DNA of 64,000 nt from assembly GCF_015477775.1 (NCBI RefSeq), contig NZ_JADLQO010000001.1, positions 1 to 64,000 on the forward strand, written 5' to 3'. This stretch comes from Nocardia abscessus. Its GTDB lineage: Bacteria > Actinomycetota > Actinomycetes > Mycobacteriales > Mycobacteriaceae. The position numbers were made by a program, and so were the translations under genes. Positions within the stretch are counted from its first letter, which is position 1. Each line of letters begins with the position of its first letter. The notes below the pieces were generated by a model, which was not told the origin of the DNA, did no database searches, and saw only the letters and a program-made list of their open reading frames with translations. This document shows, piece after piece, positions 11,355-21,302 of the stretch.

Positions 11355-12214
11355 CCGGCCACCCGCACCGTGGTGGTGGTGCCCCAGATCGCGAGGCTGA
11401 GGAAGAAGTCGAGCACGTTCACCAGGACGATCGCGGCGCGGACCGCGCGACCGACCGCGACGCCGACACCCGCGGGTCCGCCGGTGGCGTGGAATCCGTA
11501 ATAGCAGTGCACCATGATGATCACGAACGCGAAGACCAGCACCTTGAGGAACGAATAGAGCACGTCCTCCGGTGGCAGGAACAGACTGAAGTAGTGGTCG
11601 TAGGACCCGCTGGATTGCCCGTTGAACCAGATGCTGATCATCCGCGACGCCAGGAACGTGCCGAGCAGGCCGACGATGTAGAGCGGGATCACCGCGAGGA
11701 ACCCGGCGATCACCCGGCTGGTGACCAGGAACGGCACGCCGGGCACCGCCATCACTTCGAGCGCGTCGATCTCCTCGGAGATCCGCATGGCGCCCAGCTG
11801 CGCGGTGAAACCACAACCGACCGTCGCCGAGAGCGCGAGCGCCGCGACCAGCGGCGCGATCTCGCGGGTATTGATGTAGGCGGTGAGGAAGCCGGTGAGC
11901 ACCGAGCTGCCGAGCGCGTCGAGTGCCTTGAAGCCCTGCAGGCCGACGACGACGCCGACGGAGCCGGACATGAACACGATGACGCCGATGGTGCCGCCGA
12001 TCACCGCCAGCGCGCCGGTGCCGAAGGTGACCTCGGCGAGCAGCCGCATGACTTCCTTGCGGTAGTGCACCGCGGTCCGCGGGATCCACGCGATGGCGCG
12101 CGTGTAGAACGACATCTGCTCGCCGGCACGGTCGATGACGTTGAGCGGCATGCGAGCGACTTCACCCGCCCGGCGCAGAGACTTGGCGACCGGGGTGCGG
12201 TATGACGTGGCCAT
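11351..12214 (-). CDS. yrbEB: MlaE-family ABC permease, second YrbE subunit
   Basis: 287 residues, with about five or six membrane segments. It carries the MlaE-type core with ISEEIDALEVM, the EQ-loop-like helix that contacts the ATPase. With YrbEA it forms the inner-membrane permease of the Mce importer, energised by Mkl. Only 3 nt separate it from yrbEA, and its stop overlaps mceA. Confidence 0.94.
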   Translation of the reverse strand: MATSYRTPVAKSLRRAGEVARMPLNVIDRAGEQMSFYTRAIAWIPRTAVHYRKEVMRLLAEVTFGTGALAVIGGTIGVIVFMSGSVGVVVGLQGFKALDALGSSVLTGFLTAYINTREIAPLVAALALSATVGCGFTAQLGAMRISEEIDALEVMAVPGVPFLVTSRVIAGFLAVIPLYIVGLLGTFLASRMISIWFNGQSSGSYDHYFSLFLPPEDVLYSFLKVLVFAFVIIMVHCYYGFHATGGPAGVGVAVGRAVRAAIVLVNVLDFFLSLAIWGTTTTVRVAG

Positions 12215-12217
12215 CGG

Positions 12218-13012
12218 TCAGGCGCCCTTGGCCGGGACGACCTGTAGGTACACCAGGGTCAGGATGAGGTTCACGAAGAACAGCACCATGAATGTGATAA
12301 CCACGGATTGGTTCACCGCGTCACCGACTCCTTTCGGGCCCCCCTTGGGATGCAAGCCCTTGTACGCGGCGATGACACCGGCGAGCAAGCCGAAGACCGC
12401 CGCCTTGATCTCACCGATCCACAGGTCCGGCAGCTGGGCGAGGGCGGAGAACGACGCGAGGTAGGCGCCGGGTGTGCCGCCCTGCAGCAGCACGTTGAAG
12501 AAGTACCCGCCCGCGATGCCGACCACCGAGACCAACCCGTTGAGCAGCAGCGCGACCAGCATCATGCCGATCACGCGCGGCACCACCAGCTTTCGCACCG
12601 GATCCACGCCGAGCACTTCCAGTGCGTCGATCTCCTCGCGGATGGTGCGCGAGCCGAGGTCGGCGGCCACCGCCGACCCGGCCGCGCCCGCGATGATCAG
12701 GGCCGTGACGACCGGAGCCGCCTGCTGGACGGTTGCCAGCACACTGGTCGCGCCGGTGAAGGATTCCGCGCCCAATTGCTTGATCAGCGAACCGGTCTGC
12801 AGTGCCACGACCGCGCCGAACGGAATCGCGACCAGCGCGCTGGGCAGGATCGAGACACTCGCGATGAACCACGACTGCTCGATGAACTCCCGCCACTCGA
12901 AGGGACGACGGAATGTCTTGCGCAAAACGTCGATGAGCAGCGCAAATATATTGCCGGCCTGGGCAAACCCCGACTCCAGGGGAGTTCGCAATCGCGCCAG
13001 GGTCGAATTCAC
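12218..13012 (-). CDS. yrbEA: MlaE-family ABC permease, first YrbE subunit
   Basis: 264 residues, multi-spanning, with the conserved REEIDALEVLGVDP coupling segment and small-residue-rich helices. It is the partner of YrbEB in the permease dimer. It begins 11 nt after the mkl stop, which puts the ATPase in the same transcript as its permeases; in most mycobacteria mkl is separate from the mce operons. Confidence 0.94.
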   Translation of the reverse strand: MNSTLARLRTPLESGFAQAGNIFALLIDVLRKTFRRPFEWREFIEQSWFIASVSILPSALVAIPFGAVVALQTGSLIKQLGAESFTGATSVLATVQQAAPVVTALIIAGAAGSAVAADLGSRTIREEIDALEVLGVDPVRKLVVPRVIGMMLVALLLNGLVSVVGIAGGYFFNVLLQGGTPGAYLASFSALAQLPDLWIGEIKAAVFGLLAGVIAAYKGLHPKGGPKGVGDAVNQSVVITFMVLFFVNLILTLVYLQVVPAKGA

Positions 13013-13023
13013 GATCGCAGATG

Positions 13024-14100
13024 TTACCCGTTAGTTGTGTTGTGTCGCACGGTGGTGTCGTACGTGCCGCCCTGATAATTAGCCAGGTCGCCGCTGTTGT
13101 ACGCCATCACCTGCGTGTCGTCGTTCTCCGCAAGTGATTCGCGGATCGCGACCTGGGCGGCGTGCGGCAGCGTGTGCATGATCTCGCGCACGCGCTCCTT
13201 GCGCCGCAGCACCCCTTGGCGCACCGGCATACCCGGCGTCGCGCGCATCTGCGGGATGATCCCCTCGACCTCTTCCGCGCCGCCGTGATGGTGCCCGGCG
13301 TCCACCAACGCCTGCTCGCGCGCCATCTGCGCCTCGTCCTTCTCCTCGGACATGCCGATCGGGCCGATCATGCGGCCGTTGAGGAACTGCTTGACCACCG
13401 GCTCCTCGGAGGTGAGCAGCACCTCGCGCGGACCGAACATGACCAACTGGCGACGGAAGAGCATGCCGATGTTGTCCGGCACGGTGCGCGCGAGGTTGAT
13501 GTTGTGCGTGACGATCAGGATGGTGGCGTCGATCTGGGCGTTGATGTCGATCAGCAGCTGAGACAGGTAGGAGGTGCGCACCGGGTCGAGACCCGAGTCG
13601 GGCTCGTCGACGAGGATGATCTGCGGATCCAGCACCAGGGCGCGGGCCAGCCCGGCGCGCTTGCGCATACCGCCGGAGATCTCGCCGGGCAGCTTGCCCT
13701 CGGCCCCGAGCAGACCGGTCAGCTCCAGCTTCTCCATGACGATCTTCTTGATCTCGGATTCGCTCTTCTTGGTGTGCTCGCGCAACGGGAAGGCCACGTT
13801 GTCGAACAGATGCATCGACCCGAACAGCGCGCCGTCCTGGAACAGCACGCCGAAGAGCTTGCGGATCTCGTAGAGCTCCTTGTTGGAGCAGGTGGTGATA
13901 TCGGTGCCGTCGATGTAGATGGAGCCGCGTTCCGGGCGCAGAAGTCCGATCAGCGACTTCAGGAACACCGACTTACCGGTGCCGGACGGGCCCAGCAGCG
14001 CGCTGACCTCGCCCGAAGGCAACGTCAGAGACACGTCCTGCCAAATTCGCTGTGAACCGAAAGACTTGGTTACACTCTCGGTCCTGACCTCGACGCCCAC
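13024..14100 (-). CDS. mkl: ABC transporter ATPase of the Mce system
   Basis: About 358 residues. It has Walker A GPSGTGKS, signature SGGMRKRAGLARAL and Walker B IILVDEPDSGLDP, followed by the long C-terminal tail typical of Mkl (IGPIGMSEEKDEAQM). It hydrolyses ATP to drive YrbEAB/Mce lipid uptake. GTG 14100 is preferred because GGAGG lies 5 nt upstream and the sequence then starts GVEVRTESVTKSFGS; ATG 14157 in the same frame has no clear ribosome site. It is the first gene of the mce operon. Confidence 0.94.
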   Translation of the reverse strand: MGVEVRTESVTKSFGSQRIWQDVSLTLPSGEVSALLGPSGTGKSVFLKSLIGLLRPERGSIYIDGTDITTCSNKELYEIRKLFGVLFQDGALFGSMHLFDNVAFPLREHTKKSESEIKKIVMEKLELTGLLGAEGKLPGEISGGMRKRAGLARALVLDPQIILVDEPDSGLDPVRTSYLSQLLIDINAQIDATILIVTHNINLARTVPDNIGMLFRRQLVMFGPREVLLTSEEPVVKQFLNGRMIGPIGMSEEKDEAQMAREQALVDAGHHHGGAEEVEGIIPQMRATPGMPVRQGVLRRKERVREIMHTLPHAAQVAIRESLAENDDTQVMAYNSGDLANYQGGTYDTTVRHNTTNG

Positions 14101-14291
14101 GCCAACCTCCACAATTCTCAGCGAGCTGCCCCACCGGCGAACCGCGCGCTCGGTCATCGCGGTGCGTCACGTCACAGTGGGTTCGGTCACTGTAACTCAT
14201 GGGACAGATCGGGCACACCCCAACCTGACTGCGTAGTAACTCCGCAATCCTTTCGGTATCGCCGATAGCGGCCAGGTTGCCAGAAAACGCA

Positions 14292-14323
14292 AACGGGCGG
14301 TCCCCCAAAGGAGACCGCCCGTT
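14292..14323 (-). terminator. rplJL terminator
   Basis: AACGGGCGGTC (14292-14302) pairs with GACCGCCCGTT (14313-14323), an 11-bp stem. On the minus strand it is followed by TGCGTTTTC. It lies 20 nt past the rplL stop and separates the ribosomal operon from mkl. The stretch 14101-14291 holds the mkl leader, with no other gene seen. Confidence 0.75.
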
Positions 14324-14343
14324 CGGCGTGTTTCGGTCGTGAA

Positions 14344-14724
14344 TTACTTGACCGAGACCTTGGCGCCGGCCTCTTCCAGCTTCGCCTTGGCGGCCTCGGC
14401 GGCCTCCTTGGCGACCTTCTCCAGGATCGGCTTCGGAGCGCTCTCGACGAGGTCCTTGGCTTCCTTCAGGCCCAGGCCGGAGACGATCTCGCGGACCACC
14501 TTGATGACCTGGATCTTCTTGTCGCCCGCGCCCTCGAGCACGACGTCGAACTCGTCCTGCTCCTCGGCGGCCTCGGCCGGAGCGGCGGCACCGCCGACAG
14601 CGGCGACGGCGACCGGAGCAGCGGCGGTGACCTCGAACTTCTCCTCGAACTTCTTCACGAAGTCCGACAGCTCGAGCAGGGTCATGTTGCCGAAGGTCTC
14701 GAGCAGTTCGTCAACGTTGGCCAT
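14344..14724 (-). CDS. rplL: 50S ribosomal protein L7/L12
   Basis: 126 residues. It has the N-terminal dimerisation domain (about 1-35), an Ala/Pro-rich hinge (about 36-55) and the factor-binding C-terminal domain with [13 protein letters not shown] and [12 protein letters not shown]. It forms the stalk that recruits translation GTPases. It is cotranscribed with rplJ 55 nt upstream. Confidence 0.98.
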   Translation of the reverse strand: MANVDELLETFGNMTLLELSDFVKKFEEKFEVTAAAPVAVAAVGGAAAPAEAAEEQDEFDVVLEGAGDKKIQVIKVVREIVSGLGLKEAKDLVESAPKPILEKVAKEAAEAAKAKLEEAGAKVSVK

Positions 14725-14779
14725 TGTTGTTTCCCTTTCGGTAGTCGATGTCTATGCGGGCGAGTCGTGCCGCCCGGTC

Positions 14780-15319
14780 TTACTCGGCGGCAGATCCGCC
14801 TTCTTCGGCCTGCTTCTTCTCCTGCAGCGCGGCGGCCAGGCGGGCCACCTGCGAGGCGGGAGCGTTGAACAGACCGGCGGCCTTCGCGAGGTTGCCCTTC
14901 AGCGCGCCGGCCAGCTTGGCCAGCAGCACCTCGCGGGTTTCCAGGTCGGCGATCCGCTCGACCTCGGACACGGACAGCGGAGCGCCGTCCATGTAGCCGC
15001 CCTTGATGATGAGCGCCTTGTTGTCCTTCGCGAAGGTCTTCAGGGCCTTGGCCGCGTTGACCGGCTCACCGGTGATGAAGGTGATCGCGGTCGGTCCGAC
15101 GAACAGGTCGTCGAGGCCTTCCACGCCCGCCTCCGCGGCGGCCCGCTTGACCAGGGTGTTCTTGGCGACGGAGTACGTGGCTTCGGCGCCGAGCGCGCGC
15201 CGCAGCTCGGTGAGCTTGCCGACCGACAGGCCACGGTATTCCGTGACGACGGTGGCCGTCGAGCTCTTGAACTGCTCCGCGATCTCCTCGACCGCGGTGA
15301 CCTTCTCGGGTTTTGCCAT
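14780..15319 (-). CDS. rplJ: 50S ribosomal protein L10
   Basis: 179 residues from ATG 15319 ([17 protein letters not shown]), preceded by GAGGAGG. It carries the rRNA-binding N-domain with [15 protein letters not shown] and the C-terminal helix that anchors L7/L12 dimers. It is likely autoregulated through its leader (15379-15550). Confidence 0.97.
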   Translation of the reverse strand: MAKPEKVTAVEEIAEQFKSSTATVVTEYRGLSVGKLTELRRALGAEATYSVAKNTLVKRAAAEAGVEGLDDLFVGPTAITFITGEPVNAAKALKTFAKDNKALIIKGGYMDGAPLSVSEVERIADLETREVLLAKLAGALKGNLAKAAGLFNAPASQVARLAAALQEKKQAEEGGSAAE

Positions 15320-15378
15320 ACTTCGCCTCCTCTCTGATTGGTCGGTTCGTATACGCGAACTACCGATCAGGGGCCGGC

Positions 15379-15550
15379 GACAAAACAAACGCCCCGAACG
15401 CAGAGCGTTCCGGGGCGCAACAGAAAACCGAGCCGGGACAGACCCGGATCAATTCCCAGCCTCGGCTCTCCCTGCGTGGGCCGCCGGCAATGTCGCCGGA
15501 CCTTCGACCGAGCCCATACGGGATCGGCGACCAACGGTCTTCGGTAGAAC
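15379..15550 (-). promoter_or_regulatory. rplJL leader: L10-binding region and attenuator
   Basis: The minus-strand transcript contains CCGAAGACCGTTGGTCGCC (about 15526-15544), which resembles the conserved block of L10 leaders. Further on is a stem CGCCCCGAACGC / GCGTTCCGGGGCG (15390-15417, one bulge), followed on the minus strand by TTTGTTTTGTC. No gene ends just upstream on this strand, so the terminator-like hairpin is best read as an attenuator 60 nt before rplJ. Binding of L10-L12 is inferred from the family, not shown. Confidence 0.6.
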
Positions 15551-15746
15551 GGATTGGGTAGCGATCGAACTCGTCGATAACTGCCGTCCAATGTACCTGC
15601 ATGGGTTCCCATCTGCCAAAACGACCTCGGCGAAAACCGGATGGAAACCGGCCCACCGTTCGATCGCTGTGTCGCGACTCACATTCGAACGCAACTGTGG
15701 CCGACGTCGCCCAAGAAAAGTGTTACTCACAGTCACAGTTAGTGTT

Positions 15747-15759
15747 TAGGCTCCGAACT
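15747..15759 (+). promoter_or_regulatory. candidate -10 for a leaderless MFS mRNA
   Basis: TAGGCT (15747-15752) is followed by 7 nt and then ATG 15760, so transcription would start at or next to the start codon. There is no Shine-Dalgarno sequence. The preceding TTACTCACAGTCACAGTTAG may hold the -35 or an operator. Confidence 0.4.
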
Positions 15760-17382
15760 ATGGCAACTTCCATAGTCGATCCACCGAAGGTGCTGGAACG
15801 ACGCACCGCCCGCTTCGCCGCCTTGGCCGTGATCTGCCTCGCGGAACTCCTGGTCGTCCTCGACAACACCATCGTCAACGTGGCGCTGCCCTCCCTCGGC
15901 GTCGACCTGTCCACCGGCATCAGCGGCCTGCAATGGGTGGTCGACGCGTACACGCTGACCTTCGCAGGACTCTTGCTCGCTTTCGGCAACCTGGGCGACC
16001 GGTACGGCCGTCGGCGCGTGATGACGATCGGCCTGGCCGGTGTCGCCGTCATGTCGATCGGCGGCGCACTGTCGGACTCCATGGGAGCGGTCATCGCGGC
16101 CCGCGCCGCCATGGGCGTCTTCGCCGCCGCCGTCTTCCCCGCGACGCTCGCGCTGATCATCAATATCTTCACCGAACGAAGGGAGCGCGCGCTCGCCGTC
16201 GCGGCGTGGACCGCCATGGCGGGCTTCGCGATCGCCATCGGCCCCATCTCGGGCGGCTGGTTGCTCGAGCACTTCACCTGGCACGCGGTGTTCTGGATCA
16301 ATGTGCCGGTCGCGCTGGCCGCCTCGGTCGCGACGCTGATCTGGGTGCCCGAGTCGCGCTCGTCCCGGGTGGGCAGACTCGACGTGCTCGGCATAGTGCT
16401 GTCCATCACCGGAATCACGTCGCTCGTGTGGTCGATCATCGAGGCGCCGCGACACGGCTGGCTGTCGATGACGACGCTGGGCACCGCCGCACTCGGCGCC
16501 CTGCTGCTCACCGGTTTCGTCGCCTGGGAATTGCGCACCGCCACACCGATTCTCGACCTGCGACTGTTCCGCGATCGCCGATTCTCCCTGCCCGCGCTGG
16601 CAATCGCGGTCGGCTACTTCTCGATGTTCGGCTTCCTGTTTCTCATCACCCAATATTTCCAAGGCGTACGGGAATACACCCCGCTCGAATTCGGCATCGC
16701 CTCGTTGCCGTTCGCGTTCTCGGTGGCCGCGGGCGCTCCCATCGCCACCCTTCTCGCACAACGGCTCGGCGCCACGCCCGTCATCGTGTTCGGTCTGCTG
16801 CTGACCGGAGTGGGTCTCTACCTCGGTGGTCAGGTGACCGTGGACAGCGGCTATCTGACCGACGTGCTGCCGTCGATGGTCTCGATGGCGCTCGGCCTGG
16901 CCATCGTGCAGGGCCCGGCCACCGAATCGATCATGAACTCACTGCCGTTGAACGAGGCGGGCGCCGGATCCGCGGTCAACGACACCACCCGGGAGATCGG
17001 CGGCACGCTCGGCGTCGCCGTGCTCGGCTCGATCGTGGCCTCGTACTACAGCAGTCGCATCGCGCCGCGCATCGACGCCGTGCCTGCCGGGCTGATGAAC
17101 GACGACGAGAAGGGCCTGGTGAAGGCCAGCCTGCTCAGTGTCATCGAAATGCGTAAACGTCCGCTGCCGCCGTTCTTCGAGACCCAGCGCGAGAATCTGA
17201 TCGTCGCGATGAAGACCGCGATGCTCGAAGGTTCGCACGCCGCGTCGCTGGTGGCCGCGGGCGCGGTCGCCGTGTGCGCCGTGCTCGTGGCGATCTTCCT
17301 GCCGTGGGGCGCGCAGCCCGGCGAGCCCATGCTGCTCGGATGGCGGAAATCACCCGATGCACAGGGTGAATCAGCACTGTAG
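15760..17382 (+). CDS. MFS drug exporter, DHA2 (EmrB/QacA) family, 14 membrane segments
   Basis: 540 residues. It has the DHA2 signature LDNTIVNVALPSL in helix 1 and WVVDAYTLTFAGLLLAFGNL with GDRYGRRR between helices 2 and 3. Motif C lies near AIAIGPISGGWLL, and there are about fourteen hydrophobic segments. It is a proton-coupled exporter of small hydrophobic compounds; the substrate cannot be told. It sits alone on the plus strand between rplJ and rplA, an insertion into an otherwise conserved ribosomal neighbourhood. Confidence 0.9.
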   Translation: MATSIVDPPKVLERRTARFAALAVICLAELLVVLDNTIVNVALPSLGVDLSTGISGLQWVVDAYTLTFAGLLLAFGNLGDRYGRRRVMTIGLAGVAVMSIGGALSDSMGAVIAARAAMGVFAAAVFPATLALIINIFTERRERALAVAAWTAMAGFAIAIGPISGGWLLEHFTWHAVFWINVPVALAASVATLIWVPESRSSRVGRLDVLGIVLSITGITSLVWSIIEAPRHGWLSMTTLGTAALGALLLTGFVAWELRTATPILDLRLFRDRRFSLPALAIAVGYFSMFGFLFLITQYFQGVREYTPLEFGIASLPFAFSVAAGAPIATLLAQRLGATPVIVFGLLLTGVGLYLGGQVTVDSGYLTDVLPSMVSMALGLAIVQGPATESIMNSLPLNEAGAGSAVNDTTREIGGTLGVAVLGSIVASYYSSRIAPRIDAVPAGLMNDDEKGLVKASLLSVIEMRKRPLPPFFETQRENLIVAMKTAMLEGSHAASLVAAGAVAVCAVLVAIFLPWGAQPGEPMLLGWRKSPDAQGESAL

Positions 17383-17450
17383 CGCCGATCGGACATCGTC
17401 TCCGGGCCGGAGAATGCCGCGGCCCTCAGCCGGGTGCGGAGGCAGGGCGC

Positions 17451-17489
17451 GCCGGTACACGATCGACGTCGTGTGATCCGTGTACCGGC
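17451..17489. terminator. hairpin between convergent genes
   Basis: GCCGGTACACG (17451-17461) pairs perfectly with CGTGTACCGGC (17479-17489), with a 17-nt loop that itself folds. It lies between the MFS stop (+) and the FMN reductase stop (-). There is no T-run on either side, so terminator function is tentative. Confidence 0.45.
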
Positions 17490-17500
17490 ACGTGGCGTTC

Positions 17501-18040
17501 TCAGGGTCTCGCGCGCTCGGCATGCCGTACGAGCGCGCGCAGCACGGCGGAAGCACCGGACCGGAATTCGGCGGCGGCGATCAGTCCGTCCGGGCCGACG
17601 TCGTCGCGCAGCACCGGCACTCGCGCGCCGACGTCGGGATCGATGTCGGCGCCCACGTATCCCAGCACACTGCGCAGGGTCGCGGTCGCGCCGTCGCCAC
17701 GCCCAGCGGGCGCGACGGTGAGCCACGAGACCGGCTTGCGGTGGAGGTCACCGGTGCCGACGGTCCAGTCCAGCAGGTTCTTCAGGCTGCCCGGCAAGGT
17801 GCCCGCGTATTCCGGGGTGCACAACAGCACGGCGTCGGCACGCGAAAGTTGTTCGCGGAGCGCGACGACCGACGAATGAGTGGTGCCGTCGTCGTCCGGG
17901 TTGAAGGCGGGCAACTCCGCGAGGCCGTCGTACCAGCGGGTTTCGACGCCTTCCTGGGCAATCGCCGCGACCGTCCGCAGAGCGGCGGAATTCGTGGAGG
18001 CGGCGCGAGTGCTGCCGGAGATCAACAGAACAACGGTCAC
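17501..18040 (-). CDS. NAD(P)H-dependent FMN reductase family flavoprotein
   Basis: 179 residues with a flavodoxin-like fold. The FMN-binding motif is SGSTRAASTNSAALR near the start, and TPEYAGTLPGSLKNLLDW (about 91-108) is diagnostic of the NADPH-dependent FMN reductase / chromate-quinone reductase family. It is likely cytosolic and reduces flavin or quinones. It is convergent with the MFS gene. Upstream lies a 17-bp x4 repeat that may regulate it. Confidence 0.88.
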   Translation of the reverse strand: MTVVLLISGSTRAASTNSAALRTVAAIAQEGVETRWYDGLAELPAFNPDDDGTTHSSVVALREQLSRADAVLLCTPEYAGTLPGSLKNLLDWTVGTGDLHRKPVSWLTVAPAGRGDGATATLRSVLGYVGADIDPDVGARVPVLRDDVGPDGLIAAAEFRSGASAVLRALVRHAERARP

Positions 18041-18071
18041 ACTGAGCCCAACGACGGCGCGGGGCTGTTTT

Positions 18072-18137
18072 AGTCCGTATACGCATTCAGTCCGTATACG
18101 CCTTCAGTCCGGATACGCATTTAGTCCGGATACGCAC
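18072..18137. repeat. four tandem 17-bp repeats upstream of the FMN reductase
   Basis: Units are AGTCCGTATACGCATTC (18072), AGTCCGTATACGCCTTC (18089), AGTCCGGATACGCATTT (18106) and AGTCCGGATACGCAC (18123). Each unit carries CGTATACG or its near variant. The array sits 32-97 bp upstream of the FMN reductase start and abuts the rplA terminator. It looks like iterated operator sites; the ligand is unknown. Confidence 0.8.
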
Positions 18138-18172
18138 AACGGCGGGAACGCGTACGCGTTCCCGCCGTTGTG
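18135..18172. terminator. rplKA terminator, 38-bp perfect palindrome
   Basis: CACAACGGCGGGAACGCGT followed by its exact reverse complement gives a 19-bp stem without a fixed loop. It lies 20 nt past the rplA stop. It is likely a bidirectional terminator, though there is no long T-run. Confidence 0.7.
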
Positions 18173-18192
18173 GTCAGCTCAGCTGCTACTAC

Positions 18193-18906
18193 TTACGCTT
18201 CCTCTTCGAGGAGGTTGCGGGTGCGGTTCGGGTCCACCGGGATGCCCGGTCCGGTGTTCGTCGAGACCGTCACCTTCTTGACGTAGCGGCCCTTGGCGGT
18301 CGACGGCTTGGCGCGCAGGATCTCGTCCAGCGCGGCGCCGTAGTTCTCCACCAGCTTGGTGTCGTCGAAGGACGCCTTGCCGATGACGAAGTGCAGGTTG
18401 GCCTGCTTGTCGACGCGGAAGTTGATCTTGCCGCCCTTGATGTCGTTGACGGCCTTGGTCACATCGGTAGTGACCGTGCCCGTCTTCGGGTTCGGCATCA
18501 GGCCGCGCGGGCCGAGAACGCGCGCGATCCGGCCGACCTTGGCCATCTGGTCCGGGGTGGCGATCGCGGCGTCGAAGTCCAGCCAGCCGCCCTGGATCCG
18601 CTCGATCAGGTCCTCGGCGCCGACGGCGTCGGCGCCCGCGGCCTCGGCCTCGGCGGCCTTCTCGCCCGCCGCGAACACGATGACGCGAGCGGTCTTACCG
18701 GTGCCGTGCGGCAGGTTGACCGTGCCGCGGACCATCTGGTCCGCCTTGCGGGGATCCACACCCAGACGCACGGCGACCTCGACGGTCGCGTCGGTCTTGG
18801 TGGTGGCGGTCTCCTTCGCCAGGCGCGCGGCGGCCAGCGGGGAGTAGAGCTTGGAGCGATCGACCTTCTCGGCCGCGGCGAGGTACGCCTTGCTTCGTTT
18901 TGCCAT
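18193..18906 (-). CDS. rplA: 50S ribosomal protein L1
   Basis: 237 residues from ATG 18906 ([16 protein letters not shown]). It carries the conserved [15 protein letters not shown] block and the C-terminal half [16 protein letters not shown]. It binds 23S rRNA at the L1 stalk. The frame is open upstream to a GTG at 18957 but conservation starts at MAKRSK. Confidence 0.97.
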   Translation of the reverse strand: MAKRSKAYLAAAEKVDRSKLYSPLAAARLAKETATTKTDATVEVAVRLGVDPRKADQMVRGTVNLPHGTGKTARVIVFAAGEKAAEAEAAGADAVGAEDLIERIQGGWLDFDAAIATPDQMAKVGRIARVLGPRGLMPNPKTGTVTTDVTKAVNDIKGGKINFRVDKQANLHFVIGKASFDDTKLVENYGAALDEILRAKPSTAKGRYVKKVTVSTNTGPGIPVDPNRTRNLLEEEA

Positions 18907-19057
18907 GATTCTCTGTCCTGTTCGATCGGCGGTGCTACCGGGGCTCTCCGTGGTCACGCAGGCTTCCGCCTCCGAGCCCGTCGCTCGCGCCGCTGTGTTG
19001 GTAGTTCAGACGTGGTTATCGGGCCTGGCCGGCCCTCCCACCAGGGAGCGATTCCGC

Positions 19058-19492
19058 TCAGCCTTCGACGGTGATGCCCATCGAACGCGCGGTACCCGCG
19101 ATGATCTTGGCCGCCTGCTCGAGGTCGTTGGCGTTCAGATCTTCCTGCTTGGTCTTGGCGATCTCGCGCACCTGGTCCATGGTCACCTTGGCAACCTTGT
19201 TGCGGTGCGGCTCCGCCGAGCCCTTCTGCACGCCTGCGGCCTTGAGCAGCAGCTTGGCGGCGGGCGGGGTCTTCAGCTTGAAGTCGAACGACCGGTCCTC
19301 GTACACCGAGATCTCGACCGGGATGACGTTGCCACGCTGCGACTCGGTCGCGGCGTTGTACGCCTTGCAGAACTCCATGATGTTGACGCCGTGCTGACCG
19401 AGCGCGGGGCCGACCGGAGGGGCCGGGTTCGCCTGGCCGGCCTGGATCTGAAGCTTGATGATCCCGGCGAGCTTCTTCTTCTTGGGGGGCAT
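19058..19492 (-). CDS. rplK: 50S ribosomal protein L11
   Basis: 144 residues. The Pro-rich N-domain has [19 protein letters not shown] and the C-domain ends in [15 protein letters not shown]. It forms the GTPase-associated centre with 23S rRNA. It lies between nusG and rplA, the usual order. Confidence 0.98.
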
Positions 19493-19603
19493 CTTTCTTT
19501 CCTAGGTGTTTGTTGTCCTTGCTCTTTGCAAGTCTGGTGTTGCGATCCTCGCCCGGGCAGATTCACCCGACCGCTGACAGAGCTGGTCTAGATCTTCGCT
19601 GGT

Positions 19604-20500
<897 letters not shown>

Positions 20501-20504
20501 TCAG

Positions 20505-20894
20505 CTAGCCGAACAGCCAGTTGACACCCTTGATGAACGCCAGATCCAACCCGCTGATGAACGCGACCATGAAAATCACGAACACCAGAACAACGCTCGT
20601 ATAGGTGACCATCTGCTTCCGGTTGGGCCAGATCACCTTGCGCAGTTCCGCGATGACCTCACGCAGGAACTTGATCAAACGCTTGAACGGATTACCCGAC
20701 TTGCGTTCGGCCCGATCGGTCTTGGTTGCCTTTCGCGGACGGTCGAGCGTGGCGACCGTGCCCGTGTCGACCTGAGAAGACGCAGCGCGAGTCCGCCGAG
20801 CAGACCGCTTCCCGCTCGGCCGTGTCGCCGCGGCGGTGTCATCGCCTTCGTCGGCGGCATGTGCGCCGCGGCGAATGTCCCGCTCGTCGCTCAC
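20505..20894 (-). CDS. secE: preprotein translocase subunit SecE
   Basis: 129 residues. A charged N-terminal extension of about 70 residues is followed by the SecE core FLREVIAELRKVIWPNRKQM and a single membrane helix (VVLVFVIFMVAFISGLDL). The start GTG 20894 overlaps the TGA of a 26-codon upstream ORF. It forms the SecYEG channel. Confidence 0.95.
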   Translation of the reverse strand: MSDERDIRRGAHAADEGDDTAAATRPSGKRSARRTRAASSQVDTGTVATLDRPRKATKTDRAERKSGNPFKRLIKFLREVIAELRKVIWPNRKQMVTYTSVVLVFVIFMVAFISGLDLAFIKGVNWLFG

Positions 20895-20971
20895 GCCTTC
20901 TCCTCGCTGCGCTCGGTGCCGCCGTGCGCGATGCGCGCTGTGCCAATGGCTCGCTCGCTACGCTCGCTCAC
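20891..20971 (-). CDS. 26-codon upstream ORF coupled to secE (leader ORF family)
   Basis: GTG 20971 opens a 26-codon ORF whose TGA overlaps the GTG start of secE. The pattern is VSERSERAIGTA at the start and TERSEEKA at the end. GAGAGG lies 6 nt upstream. The last codons supply GAGGAG as the secE ribosome site. It matches the menE leader ORF (VRERTERAMGTA) in length and in most of the first 12 residues. Function unknown. Confidence 0.5.
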   Translation of the reverse strand: MSERSERAIGTARIAHGGTERSEEKA

Positions 20972-21002
20972 GTCGATCCTCTCTCGTCGCTGGCAATCAG
21001 GG

Positions 21003-21075
<73 letters not shown>

Positions 21076-21077
21076 TC

Positions 21078-21146
21078 GGTTGGACATGGTGGCCGTCGGC
21101 CGTCCAACCACTGTTCGTTATTCAGTTGTGCCCTGGTGTCACACAA
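21078..21146 (-). promoter_or_regulatory. tRNA-Trp/secE promoter and leader hairpin
   Basis: On the minus strand TTGTGT (21146-21141) and AATAAC (21122-21117) are 18 nt apart, giving a transcript start near 21110. The leader then folds as GGTTGGAC / GTCCAACC (21078-21109), directly against the tRNA 5' end. The promoter match is modest. The remainder of 21147-21302 shows nothing further. Confidence 0.35.
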
Positions 21147-21302
21147 CACGCGCGCCACTCCGGCAGTTGCCGGCCCCGTCGGTGCTCCTCGCGGATCACC
21201 TGGAACCAGCCCCTCAGAGCAGCGCGCAGCGGCTGGCGACCCCAGAAACCTGAGTGTACGTTACCGTGCGCGCCATTAGCCAATCCGGGTCGCTGTAGCT
21301 GG

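Noticed and set aside
18072..18137. CRISPR array
   Set aside because: Units are contiguous 17-mers without spacers and there are no cas genes.
18907..18957. Longer L1 protein starting at GTG 18957
   Set aside because: L1 conservation begins at MAKRSK and the extension is not seen in the family.
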